Counted from the first letter of the stretch, positions 1 to 11,129 are shown. The stretch is DNA of 64,000 nucleotides from Leptidea sinapis (GCF_905404315.1 NC_066297.1:5084001-5148000); one strand, 5' to 3'. Numbers and translations: made by a program. The notes: generated from the sequence alone by a model not told the origin.

Positions 1-189
1 AATACTGGGAATGGAGCGACTAAGCCTCACCCTATTTTCTGACGAATGATACATGTAGATACGGAAGATATCTACGAAGAAAATACAAACAGATCTATAA
101 GATATGACGACATGGATTGTTTGGAGAAAGCTCGAGCTGGGCAAATATAATTGAAATTAAAAAAAAAAAAAGAAATACAATTAAAAATA

Positions 190-330
190 GCGCAAAAAAA
201 GAAGGCTGGGGCGTTTCTTGCGCCGCTTCTTCTCTCTCAGAGCGCCATTTGTTTCCGAAGCAGTAGTAGTATCTAGTATATTTGAAATGACATTAAAAAG
301 AATTCTAAAGGAATCATATTTGAGAACAAA
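190..330 (+). repeat. LINE 3'-end fragment (GCGCCGCTTCTTC family)
   Basis: This stretch matches 32695-32870 on the same strand and 3225-3345 on the opposite strand. The shared core is TTTCTTGCGCCGCTTCTTC followed by CTCAGAGCGCCATTTG. Copies differ by scattered substitutions, as expected for old 5'-truncated retrotransposon tails. No coding sequence can be read in it. Confidence 0.55.
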
Positions 331-435
331 AAAAAACGAAGTGTCTGTATGTATGGCATATAATACTTTCTTACTAAATGCATTAAACTATTTGATTGTC
401 TGTTTGCAACGGCATTTCTCCAAAACGGGTGGACT

Positions 436-1762
436 AATTATTGACACACTTTTAACACAAATTATCTTGCCCCAAGTTTAGCATATACAGGGTCTGTCGT
501 AAATAATGGATAATCCGATAAGTGGAGGTAACCCCGATGTCAGGCTACAATGAAATCTAGTTTTTACGTCAGTTTTACCAACAGTGTAAAAATGATGCAT
601 ACTTTTAGTTTTTTTTCTAAATTTTTGCTCCTTTGATCATTCAATGGGTTGCCATTTCTTTAAAATTAGGTATTTTTGTGTATTTTTTTTTGACATCGTA
701 CTCCTAAAGACTTGTTTTATTAAATTTAACTACATTTATAGCCGTTGTTATCGTGAAATATTATTAAAACTAACATTTTAAGTAATTTATTTCCGTTTTT
801 TTGTAATTACTTGTAGTTTTGAACCATGATTGTGAAAAAAAAGTATGGTGCTATAGCTGCCCATTATCTTAAAAACATGGCTAGTATGTGTAGATTCTAA
901 AAAGGTATGAAAGTGGGTACCTTAGCAAATAATATTAGCTCCAAGAGCAAAAGAACTAAGCTAGGTCGGGATTTCAATTTCTCAAGTAATGTCATAATTT
1001 TCGTGATTCAAGCTATAACACACCAAGACATGATTTTATTCCATTAAGAATGCAATTTTAATCTAAATAGTATCTGTTAATTTGCATTCGTAAAAAATAC
1101 ATGCGACTATGTGTAACCAGTTACTACAAGTTTATTCCAAATTCAAAGGGATCTTAAGATAAAAATCAACAAAGACGGTTTTTACAAAGGCCTCCTTACG
1201 TGTGAGAAGGACAACTTTTTCACAATCATGGGTCAAAACTACAAGTTATTACAAAAAAACGGAAATAAATTACTTAAAATGTTAGTTTTAATAATATTTC
1301 ACGATAACAACGGCTATAAATGTAGTTTTATTTAATAAAACAAGTCTTTAGGAGTACGATGCCAAAAAAAATACCTAATTTTAAAGAAATGGCATCCCAT
1401 TGAATGATCAAAGGAGCAAAAATTTTGAAAAAAACTAAAAGTATGCATCATTTTTACACTGTTGGTAAAACTGACGTAAAAACTAGATTTTATTGTAGCC
1501 TGACATCGGGGTTACCTCCACTTATCGGATTATCCATTATTTACGACAGACCATGTATATAGCCTGTGTTATGGGTTACAAGACAATGATATATTTAATA
1601 CAATATACTTACTTAAACATACATAAATTCATATAAACATACTTAAATACATTTAAACATCCATATTCATCATATAAATATGCTTGCACCTACCGGGATT
1701 CGAACCCGGGACCTCTAGCTTAGTAGGTAGGATCTCTAACCACTCGGCTATACAGGTCGTCA
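436..1762 (-). mobile_element. SINE-A: tRNA-headed SINE, split by a fold-back insertion
   Basis: Read on the minus strand, a tRNA-like head (1686-1762) carries an A-box-like TAGCCGAGTGGTTAGAG and a B box GGTTCGAATCC. It is followed by a non-tRNA body and a tail ending GTGTGTCAATAATT. Uninterrupted copies at 16062-16321, 47633-47910 and 48918-49170 show that 436-487 and 1556-1762 were once contiguous. The head is a pol III promoter relic and not a functional tRNA gene. Confidence 0.8.
488..1555. mobile_element. Fold-back DNA element with ~350-bp terminal inverted repeats
   Basis: The left end (CAGGGTCTGTCGTAAATAAT) and right end are inverted copies that stay alignable for roughly 350 bases on each side, as far as the CACAATCATG motif near 828 and 1220. 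The middle (about 840-1200) is unique and has no long reading frame. The element sits inside SINE-A, and TATA flanks both sides (484-487 and 1556-1559). Because the target is a TA run, this may be a 4-bp duplication or a 2-bp TA duplication with one extra TA. The CAGGG start fits Tc1/mariner-like non-autonomous elements, but the superfamily is uncertain. Confidence 0.8.
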
Positions 1763-2760
1763 ATACTAGTAATCAGTTATAATACTAATGGGTATTTTCT
1801 GTCAAATAGCTTATGTCATGAGGAGTTATCCGCGGAAAGAATTGAAACATCCAAAAATAGTGAATTTTGGATTACTAAAACGAAATGTACGGTGCCAATG
1901 GCCCAGGCTGCCTTGTTCGACATTAAAAGGACTTGAAAGATCTCTTAAAATAGTTTAACAAACAAAAGGTTTCCATGAAATTTTCTCAAGTGGTAAATAA
2001 TTTTCAGGTCGTGTTGTGCTCAATGTAATGAGATGTTGGCGCTGGGCCAGAGGTTTCATGTTCCTATTTTTATTACTAGGAATAATATTGAGGTTTTTTT
2101 TTTAATTTGTGTTGTATTATATTGTTAACGTTAACACTTAAAACGTACATATTTCTCAATCTGGTATTTTTTTACCGACTTCAAAAAAGGAGGAGGTTCT
2201 CAATTCGTCGATACGTCGGCAACCGCGGGCCCGTAGTATAATTCTTTTCGAGGTCTTGGCCATTGGTCCGCTTCTTGTATTTGCCTCTTTTGGATTATTT
2301 TTAACCGACTTCAAAAAAGGAGGATGTTCTCAATTCGTCATATTTATAGCGTCGGTATTTTATTTTATGTACATAGTTATAAGTGAGATGTGCTTGAGTC
2401 GTCAGGAGGCGTGAGGCGAGAGCGGAAGGACACCGATTCCAAAAATAACAATAATCGTAACTAGAATTAGATTAATTAATGAGATTGTATAAAAATACGC
2501 AATTATTTTTATACTTTTTAGTGCGCATTATATCTATTGTTTTGGAATAGTGTTTTTGAAGGCGGTTGTTTTTTTCGTTAATATTTTTTTTATGGATGTG
2601 AAAGACTATTGTATTATTCTTAAAGTCCTTCTTTTTGTACTGTCGGAATATTTTCATTACGTTGTGTTGTAATTGACTCTCTAAGAAACCAATTTTTGTG
2701 GATATTGACGTATGACCGCGTCTTGAAAAGTAGAAGCTTTAAGTTGAACCAACATTTAAA
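1763..2760. other. Intergenic, no gene seen; short direct repeat
   Basis: There is no coding evidence here. A sequence of about 40 bases with the core ACCGACTTCAAAAAAGGAGG occurs twice, at about 2173-2212 and 2303-2339. It belongs to the AAGTCGGT repeat family also seen near 11430-11470, 29540-29890 and 59580-59805. Confidence 0.5.
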
Positions 2761-2773
2761 TGCAGACTACTTA

Positions 2774-3019
2774 TACAAATGATTTAATTTTTCTTGAGTG
2801 TTAATTCCGCCACTATTTGTTTTTATAACAATTCGACACGTGTTTCGCCTCTACACGAGGCATCCTCAGGACGTGTTGTCTTGCCAAAATCTGGCACGAG
2901 ACTAAAACACGTGTCGAATTGTTATAAAAACAAATATTGGCGGAAGTAACACTAAAGAAAACTTAAATCATTTGTACAATTATGGATTTCCGCAAAGTAA
3001 CGCCTAATTCAAGAAATTT
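2774..3019 (+). mobile_element. IR-R: hairpin retroposon with 13-bp target duplication
   Basis: Long inverted arms (about 2774-2842 and 2907-2975) flank a core with ACACGTGTTTCGCCTCTAC. After the right arm comes a one-sided tail with TTCCGCAAAGTAACGCC. The 13 bases TGCAGACTACTTA stand directly before and after the element. Such a long duplication fits insertion by LINE machinery better than a DNA transposase. Related copies are at 8165, 14570, 15038, 31085 and 46501. Confidence 0.75.
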
Positions 3020-3224
3020 TGCAGACTACTTAGTTATACTTACAATTATTTTATTTAAATTAAAAAAAAATATATACTTTTAGGAATGTAGGCATTTAAA
3101 GAGTAACTAGTTTTATATATATGTGATAGGTTTGTAAGATATAATATACGAATCGTATTAGTGCGATTTTTTTTCTTTAAATACTTAGAAACCATGGTTT
3201 TACACTGCTATTAGTGAAAAATTA

Positions 3225-3345
3225 TTTGCAGAGATACTACTACCGCTTTGGAAACAAATGGCGCTCTGAGAGAAAAAGAAGCGGCGCAAGAAACTCTCCC
3301 AGCAAACTTTATTTGGGATCTTTTTAATGAAATATTCAGTTTATT
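3225..3345 (-). repeat. LINE 3'-end fragment (GCGCCGCTTCTTC family)
   Basis: This is the reverse complement of the family at 190-330 and 32695-32870. The shared core is AAATGGCGCTCTGAGAGA and GAAGCGGCGCAAGAAACTC. No coding sequence is visible. The 450 bases that follow, up to the next element, show nothing recognisable. Confidence 0.55.
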
Positions 3346-3800
3346 GCTCAGACTTGAATAAATACATGTAAATAAATGCATTTTTATTTGTAACACAACT
3401 TTATGGCTAGACTATGTATATTTTGTAAGACGGAAGTACATTATGCATCGAATATAGGAATAATCTATATAATACTGCCTATGTATGGTACGCTAAGGGC
3501 AGAATGCTGCTCTAATAGAGTATTTGGTATGATATCGACCGGACTAACATACAGAGTAAGCTATTTCTATATTAGAAGTGCCTATTTCTGTGTACAAGGT
3601 CTGTAATGCCGATCTGAGATGGATCGATTGATTGGTATATTTTCTCACCTCAAAGGCCACAACATCCATTATCTATCTAAAATAAGTGTAGAAGGAGTAG
3701 GTAGTTTAAACGCACATACAAACAATTACAATTTCCACTAATAATCACAATTTGGGCAGCGTTGCCCCTTAGAATTCACAATAAGTAATGCCCACTCGAA

Positions 3801-4061
3801 TTTTTTTTTTTTTTTTTTTGAGAGGAGGAAATACTGTTACGTATTTACGCCCCGGAACGGGGCGTAATATGTCGGACTCGAGTGTCCGCGTGAGCGGACA
3901 CCCCATACCGACTAAAACCTCCTCTGTGCTGTTAGCAGCCCTGGCTTTCACAGCGAAGGTCCTACTTCGGGCCTTGTGGGCCGCAAAGACTACGCAACAA
4001 CAGTCGCGGGGCGTCTCCTAAGGAGACTCGAACCTCAGACCGGCTGTGTGCTTGTGGGAAA
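3801..4061 (-). mobile_element. 5'-truncated LINE 3' UTR with 11-bp target duplication
   Basis: A run of T at 3801-3819 is the poly(A) tail of a minus-strand insertion. GCCCACTCGAA flanks it on both sides (3790-3800 and 4062-4072). The body is much richer in G+C than its surroundings and has two neat hairpins: 3846-3866 (9-bp arms, GAA loop) and 3882-3901 (8-bp arms, GTGA loop). A diverged relative lies at 51525-51715. This is probably a structured 3' UTR of a non-LTR retrotransposon; the clade is not determined. Confidence 0.7.
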
Positions 4062-4072
4062 GCCCACTCGAA

Positions 4073-4413
4073 CTTAGCGCTCTGGCTTATAAAGGGCACG
4101 ACCGTCTACCGTGATGATGTTACCAACAGCTGTTAGTTGGCACTGCTGTAGTGACAACTAACACGAATCAAGTTAACTAAAGATCTAAATATTATATGCT
4201 ATAATAGTTATTTCTAATTATAGTGATAATTATATTAAATAGCATTTAAATATAACAGTACTTAAATAAATGTAATTATTAATTGGGATATCTTATGGCT
4301 GTTCATGACGTTGGTAGCTGCTTAAGCAACAAGCTGACATAAGTTAGCTGGTTAAGGGCTGCTTCATATGACTTGGCATTCAATTTTACAATAGAACATC
4401 AGACAGTATACTA
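4073..4413. other. Intergenic, nothing recognised
   Basis: AT-rich sequence without a coding signal or a repeat that I can match elsewhere in the window. Confidence 0.4.
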
Positions 4414-4724
4414 ACGGCCGTTGCTAATATACTATCTACAGATAGTGATAAATTACTACCTTCTACTGTCAGTAATTAGCTATCAATAATCTGAAGCTGT
4501 CACAATATACCCGATAAGTCACTCTTATCGCCTTATATTGGGACTCGTGAATTGCAATTTCCATACAAATTTCTATCTTTGGTAAGCTATACGTCGTCCC
4601 ATTGACAGACAGCGTGCACGGATAAGGTGAGTTACCGTCGATAAGTTTATTGGGACAGAAAAGTCAACGATAGTAACGATTTTTATATCAAGTAAGAGAT
4701 AGACTGAATATTGGGAACGGCAGT
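4414..4724 (-). mobile_element. MITE-E copy 1
   Basis: The ends are inverted versions of ACGGCCGTTCCCAATAT, and two further copies lie at 8502-8813 and 19359-19640 in opposite orientation. Shared internal blocks include GCTATACGTCGTCCCATTGA and GGAAATTGCAATTC (complemented here). There is no reading frame. This is a non-autonomous DNA element; a target duplication is not clear. Confidence 0.7.
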
Positions 4725-4867
4725 AAGACTCACTGAGCACAAATTCAAAAAATATATCAAGGCTTCTTTGACAAAGAAGGCTCACTGTACTATGATAGAT
4801 TATGATAGTGATGCATGGTTCTTATCTGGTTTATTGATGTCTTTCTGATAGAATTATATTAAATTCC

Positions 4868-5165
4868 ACCTTCGCACGACACGCCACAAGTTAGCATATC
4901 ATCCTTACCGTCTGGATGTGTGGCGGTCCTCCACAGTGCGGTTTTCAAGGAGCTTTCTTCCACGTACTACAAAGCTATGGGATCCTTGTGCGGTGTTTCC
5001 GGGACGATACGACATGGGTACCTTCAAAAAAAGCGCGTACACCTTCCTTAAAGGCCGGCAACGCTCCTGTGATTCCTCTGGTGTTACAAGAGATTGTGAG
5101 CGGCGGTGATCACTTAACAACAGGTGACCCGTACGCTCGTTTGTCCTCCTATTCCATAAAAAAAA
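4868..5165 (+). pseudogene. LINE-X: end of a non-LTR retrotransposon ORF2
   Basis: A frame from about 4918 to 5109 reads DVWRSSTVRFSRSFLPRTTK, then a stretch with YDMGTFKKSAYTFLKGRQ, and then stops. The poly(A) stretch is at 5158-5165. This C-terminal block, lying after the reverse transcriptase domain of a LINE ORF2, recurs in whole or part at 11856, 25085, 28880, 30285, 37085, 50375, 54558, 55670 and 61508. All copies are heavily 5'-truncated and diverged. Which LINE clade it belongs to cannot be settled from this tail. Confidence 0.65.
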
Positions 5166-5349
5166 TAGACTAAACAATTTTTTTCACAATATGATTTTAA
5201 AGACAGACTGGAAGTTTCTTATTAGTTCTTCTCCAAGTCAAAGCCCCGTTACAAACTGACGTAGCTTCATGACGTTTACCAATATGTAATATGGTATGGT
5301 TAATAAATATAATATAATTCTATTTCTCTTACTTAGAATATAATAAAAG

Positions 5350-5475
5350 CATACTCCCACCTTAAAGGCCGGCAACGCATTTCTTGATACACCTGTTGTT
5401 GCGGATGTCCATGGGCGGTTGCCTCACCTCTCCCCATCCCGTGAGCCTCTTCCCTGTTTGCCCCCTCTCATATAA
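5350..5475 (+). repeat. LINE 3'-end fragment
   Basis: A segment with AAAGGCCGGCAACGCA, GTGTCCATGGGCGG-like wording and a poly(A) end near 5474 resembles common lepidopteran LINE tails. It is related to, but distinct from, LINE-X. It is non-coding now. Confidence 0.45.
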
Positions 5476-5482
5476 AAAAAAT

Positions 5483-5690
5483 AATAGAATTCCGTAGCCA
5501 AATGACGACTCTTGTAGATTCGTCATGTCTGTCCGCCCGTCCGTATGTCACAGCCACTTTTTTCCGAAACTATAAGAAATATACTGTTGAAACTTGGTAA
5601 GTAGATGTATTCTGGGAACCGCATTAAGATTATCACATAATTATAGAAAAAAACAATAAATTTTGGGGGTTCGCCAAACTAAGAACTGAA
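5483..5690 (-). repeat. Dispersed repeat (CGTAGCCAAATGACGA family)
   Basis: This matches 10880-11045 in reverse orientation. Both contain a run of TGTCTGTC-type motifs next to TATGTCACAGCCACTTTTT. It is of unknown class, and no ends could be fixed. Confidence 0.45.
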
Positions 5691-5862
5691 ACTCATAATT
5701 TTTTTTCATCAAACCCATACTTATCTATGAATAGGTCTTCAAAAATGATATTGACGTTTCATATATTTATTTACGACAAAGCCATTTCTTAACAAAACAT
5801 TTAAATTTGTTTATAGAAAATGCCCGAACAGTGCCTGGTACTTTATGTGTATATATATGCAA

Positions 5863-6571
5863 TCTTAATATATATAAATTACGTGACACGTCGTTTGTCC
5901 GCGATGGACTCCTAAACTAATGAACGGATTTTAATGGGGATTACTTCATGGAGTGCAGTTTAGTCCAGCTTGAAAGATAGGATAGTTTTTATTTAGATTT
6001 GGGACCCATAATTATTTTAATTTCCAATATTTGTTTTGTATGAGCATATTTTCTGTGAGGGAATTTATTGACGCACGGTTTGACAGTTCTGCTGTGAAAC
6101 AGTTTCATTACAACAACAGGGTGCATATTATGTTACAATGAAAAATTATTGACAAATTCTTCAAAAACAGTATTATTATTACTAGCTGAAACCCAGTAAA
6201 CGTTGTATTGCCATCATAGTTAACAACTGTAGTTAATCTACCAACTATAGGTAGCTAAAATTAGGTTTGTTTGTACCTCCTGAGAAAGATACAAAGATTC
6301 TAATTAGTTATTCATTTTAAACTATCCTTTCAATTTGATTTCTGAACGACGGCGGACACATCAAAGGAAAAACAAAATTGTTGTTTTTATTTAATTCTGA
6401 AAATTTTCATATTTATTCACCTTATAAATCTTCTCTGGACCTCCACAAATAATTCAAGGCTAAAATAAGCCAAATCGGACCAGCCGTTCGTCAGTTTTAG
6501 CGAGACTAACGAACAGCAATTCATTTTTTTATATATAGATGTACAGAACAACGTCTGTCTGGTCAGCTAGT
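5863..6571 (+). mobile_element. Non-autonomous Helitron (family 1) with nested Helitron
   Basis: It starts TCTTAATATATATAAAT and ends GGTCAGCTAGT after AACGTCTGTC, the TC...CTAG organisation of Helitrons, with no target duplication. Copies on the minus strand at 9086-9420 and 18905-19222 lack the block 6181-6540, which shows that this block is an insertion. No Rep/helicase coding is present. Confidence 0.7.
6181..6540 (-). mobile_element. Nested Helitron fragment, opposite strand
   Basis: It begins ACTAGCTGAAACCC and continues AAACGTTGT, the reverse complement of a Helitron 3' end. Near its other end is a CGGACCAGCCGTTCG-type motif. It interrupts the family 1 element around it. Confidence 0.55.
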
Positions 6572-6573
6572 AT

Positions 6574-6932
6574 TAATCTTTATATATATAATTCTTGTGT
6601 GCGTATTATGTCACTGAACTCCTCCTAGACGGCTGGACCGATTTTGATGAGATTTTTGTGTGTTCCAGTGAATTTGAGATTGATGTGTGTCTTCGGGTGG
6701 ATTCAAGAATGGTTTACATTCCCAATTAAACTACCTCCTAAACGGCTGGACCGATTTTGACGACTTTTTGTTTGTTTCAGTGAATTTGAGATTGGTTTAG
6801 ATTCTCAATTACGTCCATATAATATAATTCTCCTGCTCATGTGTATGTTAGTGAACTCCTCCTAACGGCTGGACAGATTTTTCAAATTTAAGACGTGTGT
6901 ACAGCACAATGTCTTTCTGGTCAGCTACTATT
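6574..6932 (+). mobile_element. Helitron-like element, degenerate
   Basis: It starts TCTTTATATATATAATTC immediately after the previous element and ends GTCTTTCTGGTCAGCTA. The interior repeats GGCTGGACCGATTTTGA twice (near 6632 and 6744). This is a Helitron-type 3' end with substitutions; it is non-coding. Confidence 0.5.
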
Positions 6933-7263
6933 AATATATTATAATCCAATTACATCATGCAACCATTGATAGTCGTTGACAATGACGTGCTATTCATTCG
7001 CAAGTGAACACATCTCAATTAGTTAAAATTTAAACAGACACTCACACATGCACACGCAGACGTACCTAGACACACGAAGTGCGCAGATGCGGTGACGTCA
7101 CACGTTAATTAATATTCAAGATAACACCGCGATAACGCGCCCGACGTTACTTTACATTACATTATTACTTGAGCTAATCGGAGGTTTTTTGTCGATAGGT
7201 AATCATGTAGGTTACTTGAAGACTTACCGACAGCCCGTCGATCGAGAGTTAAGCTATAAATAC
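6933..7263. other. Intergenic, no gene seen
   Basis: This stretch contains ACACACACGCA-like low-complexity sequence and a TATAAATA string at 7254. I see no coding exon that the string could serve. Confidence 0.35.
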
Positions 7264-7533
7264 CAGTGGGAGGCGCCTTTGCACACGATGCCGGCTAGAT
7301 TATGGGTACTAGGGGCTAGAAATGGTGTTTAATCTGAAGGGCGCCGTAGCTAGTGAAATTACTGGGCAAATGAGACTTAATATCGTGACGAGCGTAATTA
7401 TAGTGCCGCTCAGAATTTCTGGGTTTTTCAAGAATCCAGAGCGGCACTGCATTGTAATGGGCAGGGCGTATCAATTACCATCAGCTGAACGCCTTGCTCG
7501 TCTCTTCTCTTATTTTCATAAAAAAAAAAATAC
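7264..7533 (+). mobile_element. SINE-B copy (CAGTGGGAGGC family)
   Basis: A near-constant 5' end (CAGTGGGAGGC), an internal GCCGGCTAGATTATGGGTA, a hairpin-like GTGCCGCTCAGAATTT / GAGCGGCACTGCA pair and a 3' poly(A) after TTATTTTCATAAAA define this family. More than ten copies lie in the window. AAATAC flanks both ends here, a plausible short target duplication. I see no tRNA-type box, so the origin of the 5' end is unknown. Confidence 0.7.
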
Positions 7534-8123
7534 ATGATGGGATTTATAAGACCGAATCAACGGTATTTGTTGGAGATGTCGGAAAAAATAAGCCGCCTGG
7601 GAGTTTTAAACGAAAACGCTGTCTAAACCCTTTGAGATATAACAAAATAATGTATAGTGGAATTGTGTATCTTATAAAGGTCTACAGAAAAGTCCGCGAT
7701 GGCATATGTATATCTCTTAAAGATAACATACTAGATTCATTTTAATATTTTCAAAATTGGCATTTATAAGGCGGTAATGTAAAGGCCGTTTTCACAAATA
7801 CGATATTAGTCACTTAATATCGTGACGAGCGTAATTATAGTGCCGCTCAGAATTTCTGGGTTTTTCAAGAATCCAGAGCGGCACTGCATTGTAATGGGCA
7901 GGGCGTATCAATTACCATCAGCTGAACGCCTTGCTGTCTAAACCCTTTGAGATATAACAAAATAATGTATTGTGGAATTGTGTATCTTATAAAGGTCTAC
8001 AGAAAAGTCAGCGATGGCATATGTATATCTCTTAAAGATAACATACTAGATTCATTTTAATATTTTCAAAATTGGCATTTATAAGGCGGTAATGTAAAAG
8101 CCGTTTTCACAAATACGATATTA
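7377..8123 (+). repeat. Local tandem duplication with internal deletion
   Basis: The block 7377-7806 (the 3' half of SINE-B plus flank) is repeated at about 7815-8123. The second copy lacks the bases matching roughly 7501-7620, and the join falls at a shared GCT. The rest is almost identical, so the duplication is recent. Confidence 0.8.
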
Positions 8124-8164
8124 ATCCTTATAATTTTATTATTGTTATATTAATTGCAAATGTT

Positions 8165-8350
8165 TTGAGTTTTCTTTCGTGTTAATTCCGCCAATATTTG
8201 TATTTAAACAATTCGACACGTGTTTCGCCTCTACACGAGACATCCTCAGGACGTGTTGACTCGCCAAACTCTGGCACGAGACTGACTGGGATAATTATGA
8301 ATTTCCGCAAAGTAACTCCTACTTCAATAAAAATTTGCTTATATTTCTAT
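8165..8350 (+). mobile_element. IR-R retroposon copy, right arm lost
   Basis: It has the left arm motif GTGTTAATTCCGCCAATATT, the core CGACACGTGTTTCGCCTCTA and the tail TTTCCGCAAAGTAACTCC. The right inverted arm is missing, so the hairpin structure is not essential to all copies. Confidence 0.6.
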
Positions 8351-8454
8351 ATAATCATTCAGAAATACGTTTTTTTTTTTCATTTTTAACTCGTTACCTA
8401 TTATTATACTTCCAATGGCTTTAGACTACATTATTCCCGAATGCGTACATATTT

Positions 8455-8496
8455 TTTTTTTCTATTGACAGAGCAACGTCTGTCGGGTTCGCTAGT
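8455..8496 (+). mobile_element. Helitron 3'-end fragment
   Basis: AACGTCTGTCGGGTTCGCTAGT is a slightly changed family 1 Helitron terminus, cut off from its body and lying directly beside MITE-E copy 2. Confidence 0.5.
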
Positions 8497-8501
8497 TACT
8501 A

Positions 8502-8813
8502 ACGGTCGTTCGCAATACTCAGTCTATCTCTTACTTGAGATAAAAGTCGTAACTATCGTTGAGTTTTTTGTCCCAATAAACTCATCGACGGTAACTCAAC
8601 TTATCCGTACACGCTGTCTGTCAATGACGACGACGTATAGCTTACCAGCGATAGAAGTATGTATGGAAATTGCAATTCACGCGTCCCAATATATAGCGGT
8701 AAGAATGAGTTATCGGGTACATTGGGACAACTTCAGATAATTGACAGCTATTTACTGACAGTAGAAGGCAGTAATTTATCTCTATCTGTAGATAGTATAT
8801 TAGGAACTTCCGT
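8502..8813 (+). mobile_element. MITE-E copy 2
   Basis: This is the same family as 4414-4724 and 19359-19640. The left end ACGGTCGTTCGCAATACT and right end AGGAACTTCCGT are diverged inverted repeats. The interior shares the TCTGTCAATG and GTATAGCTTACCA blocks. Confidence 0.7.
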
Positions 8814-9085
8814 AAGTCCGCTACTAAGTACTATCTAAATAGTAAATACTACATCATTGCGGAATATTTCTAGTCAACATTATGTCATACAATTCAACAA
8901 ACGCCCATTCAAATTGAATAGTTTACTTTGCGTAATACACTTGGTCGAAGATGTTATTATAATAGAGAGTTCGATTAAATCTAATGAACAATTTTAACAA
9001 TGTAACCAACCGTTCATACATTTTTATTCACTGCCTGTCTTATATACATTATTACTCTTGTTATTATTTTAATTTTATATTTAAT

Positions 9086-9420
9086 AAGCTGACCCGACAG
9101 ACGTTCTGTACCTACATAATAAATAAAATACTGTTTTTTTTTTTTAATGAATTTGTCAATAATATTTCATAACATCAAAAATTATTTCGTAAAATATGCT
9201 CCCTGTTTTTATAATGAAATTGTTGCACAGCAGAACTGTCCATACAGTCATCCAAACAGATATTAGAAATAAAAATAATTTAGGGACTCAAATCGATATA
9301 AAGACTATGCTATCTCTCAAGTTAGACTAAACTGCACTCCATGAAGTAATCCGCATTAAAATCCGTTCATTGGTTTAGCAGTTTACTGGAAACAAACATC
9401 ACGACACTGGATTTATATGC
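9086..9420 (-). mobile_element. Non-autonomous Helitron, family 1
   Basis: On the minus strand it ends with GTCTGTCGGGTCAGCTTA. Its 5' part has ATGAACGGATTTTAATGCGG and a GGAGTGCAGTTTAGT motif shared with 5863 and 31345. No coding. Confidence 0.65.
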
Positions 9421-10265
9421 ATCTGCGTAATTGTAATTTTTCTTGCCTTGTCACATGTTAAAAGTTGTTCGACTATTATGACGTTTAATGGGTAATTATT
9501 CCTAATTAATATCATTAATGTAAACCAAAATAATGAATACTAGTAGTCGCCTAGAGGTCCAAATTCGACTATAGTTCATTTTAAGTTAGATTTTTATAAG
9601 GATTTATTTGTCAAAGACATATTTTATAATGTATGTATGTGTGTTATACTTATTTTTCAATATGGATATATTTTATCTATATAATATAATATTACTCATG
9701 CATTTTTTATATATATTTTTATTAAATACTTGTGTAGCTAGTGGGGATGTACTTTAATGCGTGTATCTGCATCACTACGTGATATATATTTTCATTTCAG
9801 ATTTATAAATTTATTAAGTTCTGAGCTTTGTTTGTTAGATATAGATATACGATAAATATTTAAATATTATAATTATTTTTTCACACATTACTGCAAAAAT
9901 AGCTTGCACGGAAAAAATAAATTAGGAAGTTCATAATATCAGTGTTAGGAAAATACGTCCTAACGTTTGCTGAGAACTTTCCTTTTTGCGAATCGCGCTG
10001 CTGCCTCCTTTGTTATCATTCTAGTTATTAAATAATCCTTCCATGTTTTAAAGATCTCTGTCTTTATTGTTTTTTTAACATTTGTATTGTTATTTTTTCT
10101 TTTCTTTATTTAATGTTAATTGTTCATATCTATTGTAATTGTAAAAAATTTGGTGGCAGTTTTTCGCAAATAAAAAATTATAATTATTATTATTTTAATT
10201 AATTTAATGGATTTATAATGCATATTATATATAAAAAATAGATGTATGCACTTCTTCTCCATATG
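9421..10265. other. AT-rich intergenic stretch
   Basis: No coding exon is seen. An (ATT)n run near 10180-10200 after GGTGGCAGTTTTTCGCAAAT looks like a retroposon tail. Confidence 0.4.
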
Positions 10266-10440
10266 TATAAACAAATTCAAATAGTTTTATTCATAATAGG
10301 ATGTGACATCACTGATTGAAAGTAAAAAAAAAACTACTGCGCATTCCAATATGAATGTCTCAGGCCTGAGAAGAACGGGCGCAACAAACTCAGCGGGCTT
10401 TTGTTTTTAAACTTTTTCTAAGTTCAATTTCAGGTTCATT
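10266..10440 (-). repeat. LINE 3'-end fragment (AGAAGAACGGGCGCAA family)
   Basis: It shares ATTCAAATAGTTTTATTCA and CCTGAGAAGAACGGGCGCAA with 55483-55605, and a shorter piece lies at 37590-37650. The orientation is taken from the T-rich left end. It is non-coding. Confidence 0.5.
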
Positions 10441-10879
10441 CGTACGCGCTATTTATTATTTTTGTAAAGGGTTATAAAGTTTTCTCATTACGTATTTCTC
10501 ATTACATATTATTATATTTAGATAACCTAGTGGACTGTTTAGCCTGTGGACTAATATACCTATTTATATGCGTAATGCAAACAGTTCAGTTAACCAGTTG
10601 AGGTGAGCGGGCCCGGAGTACTGAATACTCATCGGCAAGGTAATGATATAGTAACAATCATTTGACATATTATATTATAATTGACATAAGATGGAACAAA
10701 TATTCATCAGATTCACACGCGGCCACAGAGTAAACAAGTGCTAAATTTAAAATTATATCTCATTGTCACAGACCGAGATACAATGCAGTAGTTTAATTTA
10801 ATTAGTGTAGGTACTGCATATAAGTTTCTTACATTCACACATATAAAACTGAAAACAAAATTTTGTTTTCTATTTTTGT

Positions 10880-11045
10880 TTGAAAATCTTAACACGGTTC
10901 ACAGAATACATCTATTTACCAAGTTTCAACAGTATATTCTTATAGTTTTGGGAAAAAGTGGCTGTGACATACGGTCGGACAGACAGACAGACATGACGAT
11001 TCTTCAGTTTTTTGCCATTCGGCTACGGAACCCTAAAAACTACGT
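10880..11045 (+). repeat. Dispersed repeat, partner of 5483-5690
   Basis: It contains GGCTGTGACATACGGTCG, a (GACA)n run and CCATTCGGCTACGGAACCCT. This is the reverse complement of the earlier copy. Class unknown. Confidence 0.45.
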
Positions 11046-11129
11046 TTATAAATTTCGACTGCAAAAACTAAAAAATATAAAATAACTTAATAAAGATGTT
11101 ATTAAGTATACCTCCTATGCAAACCTTTA

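Noticed and set aside
1686..1762. tRNA gene on the minus strand
   Set aside because: The same head occurs in three more places, each followed by the same body and (ATT)n tail, so it is a SINE head.
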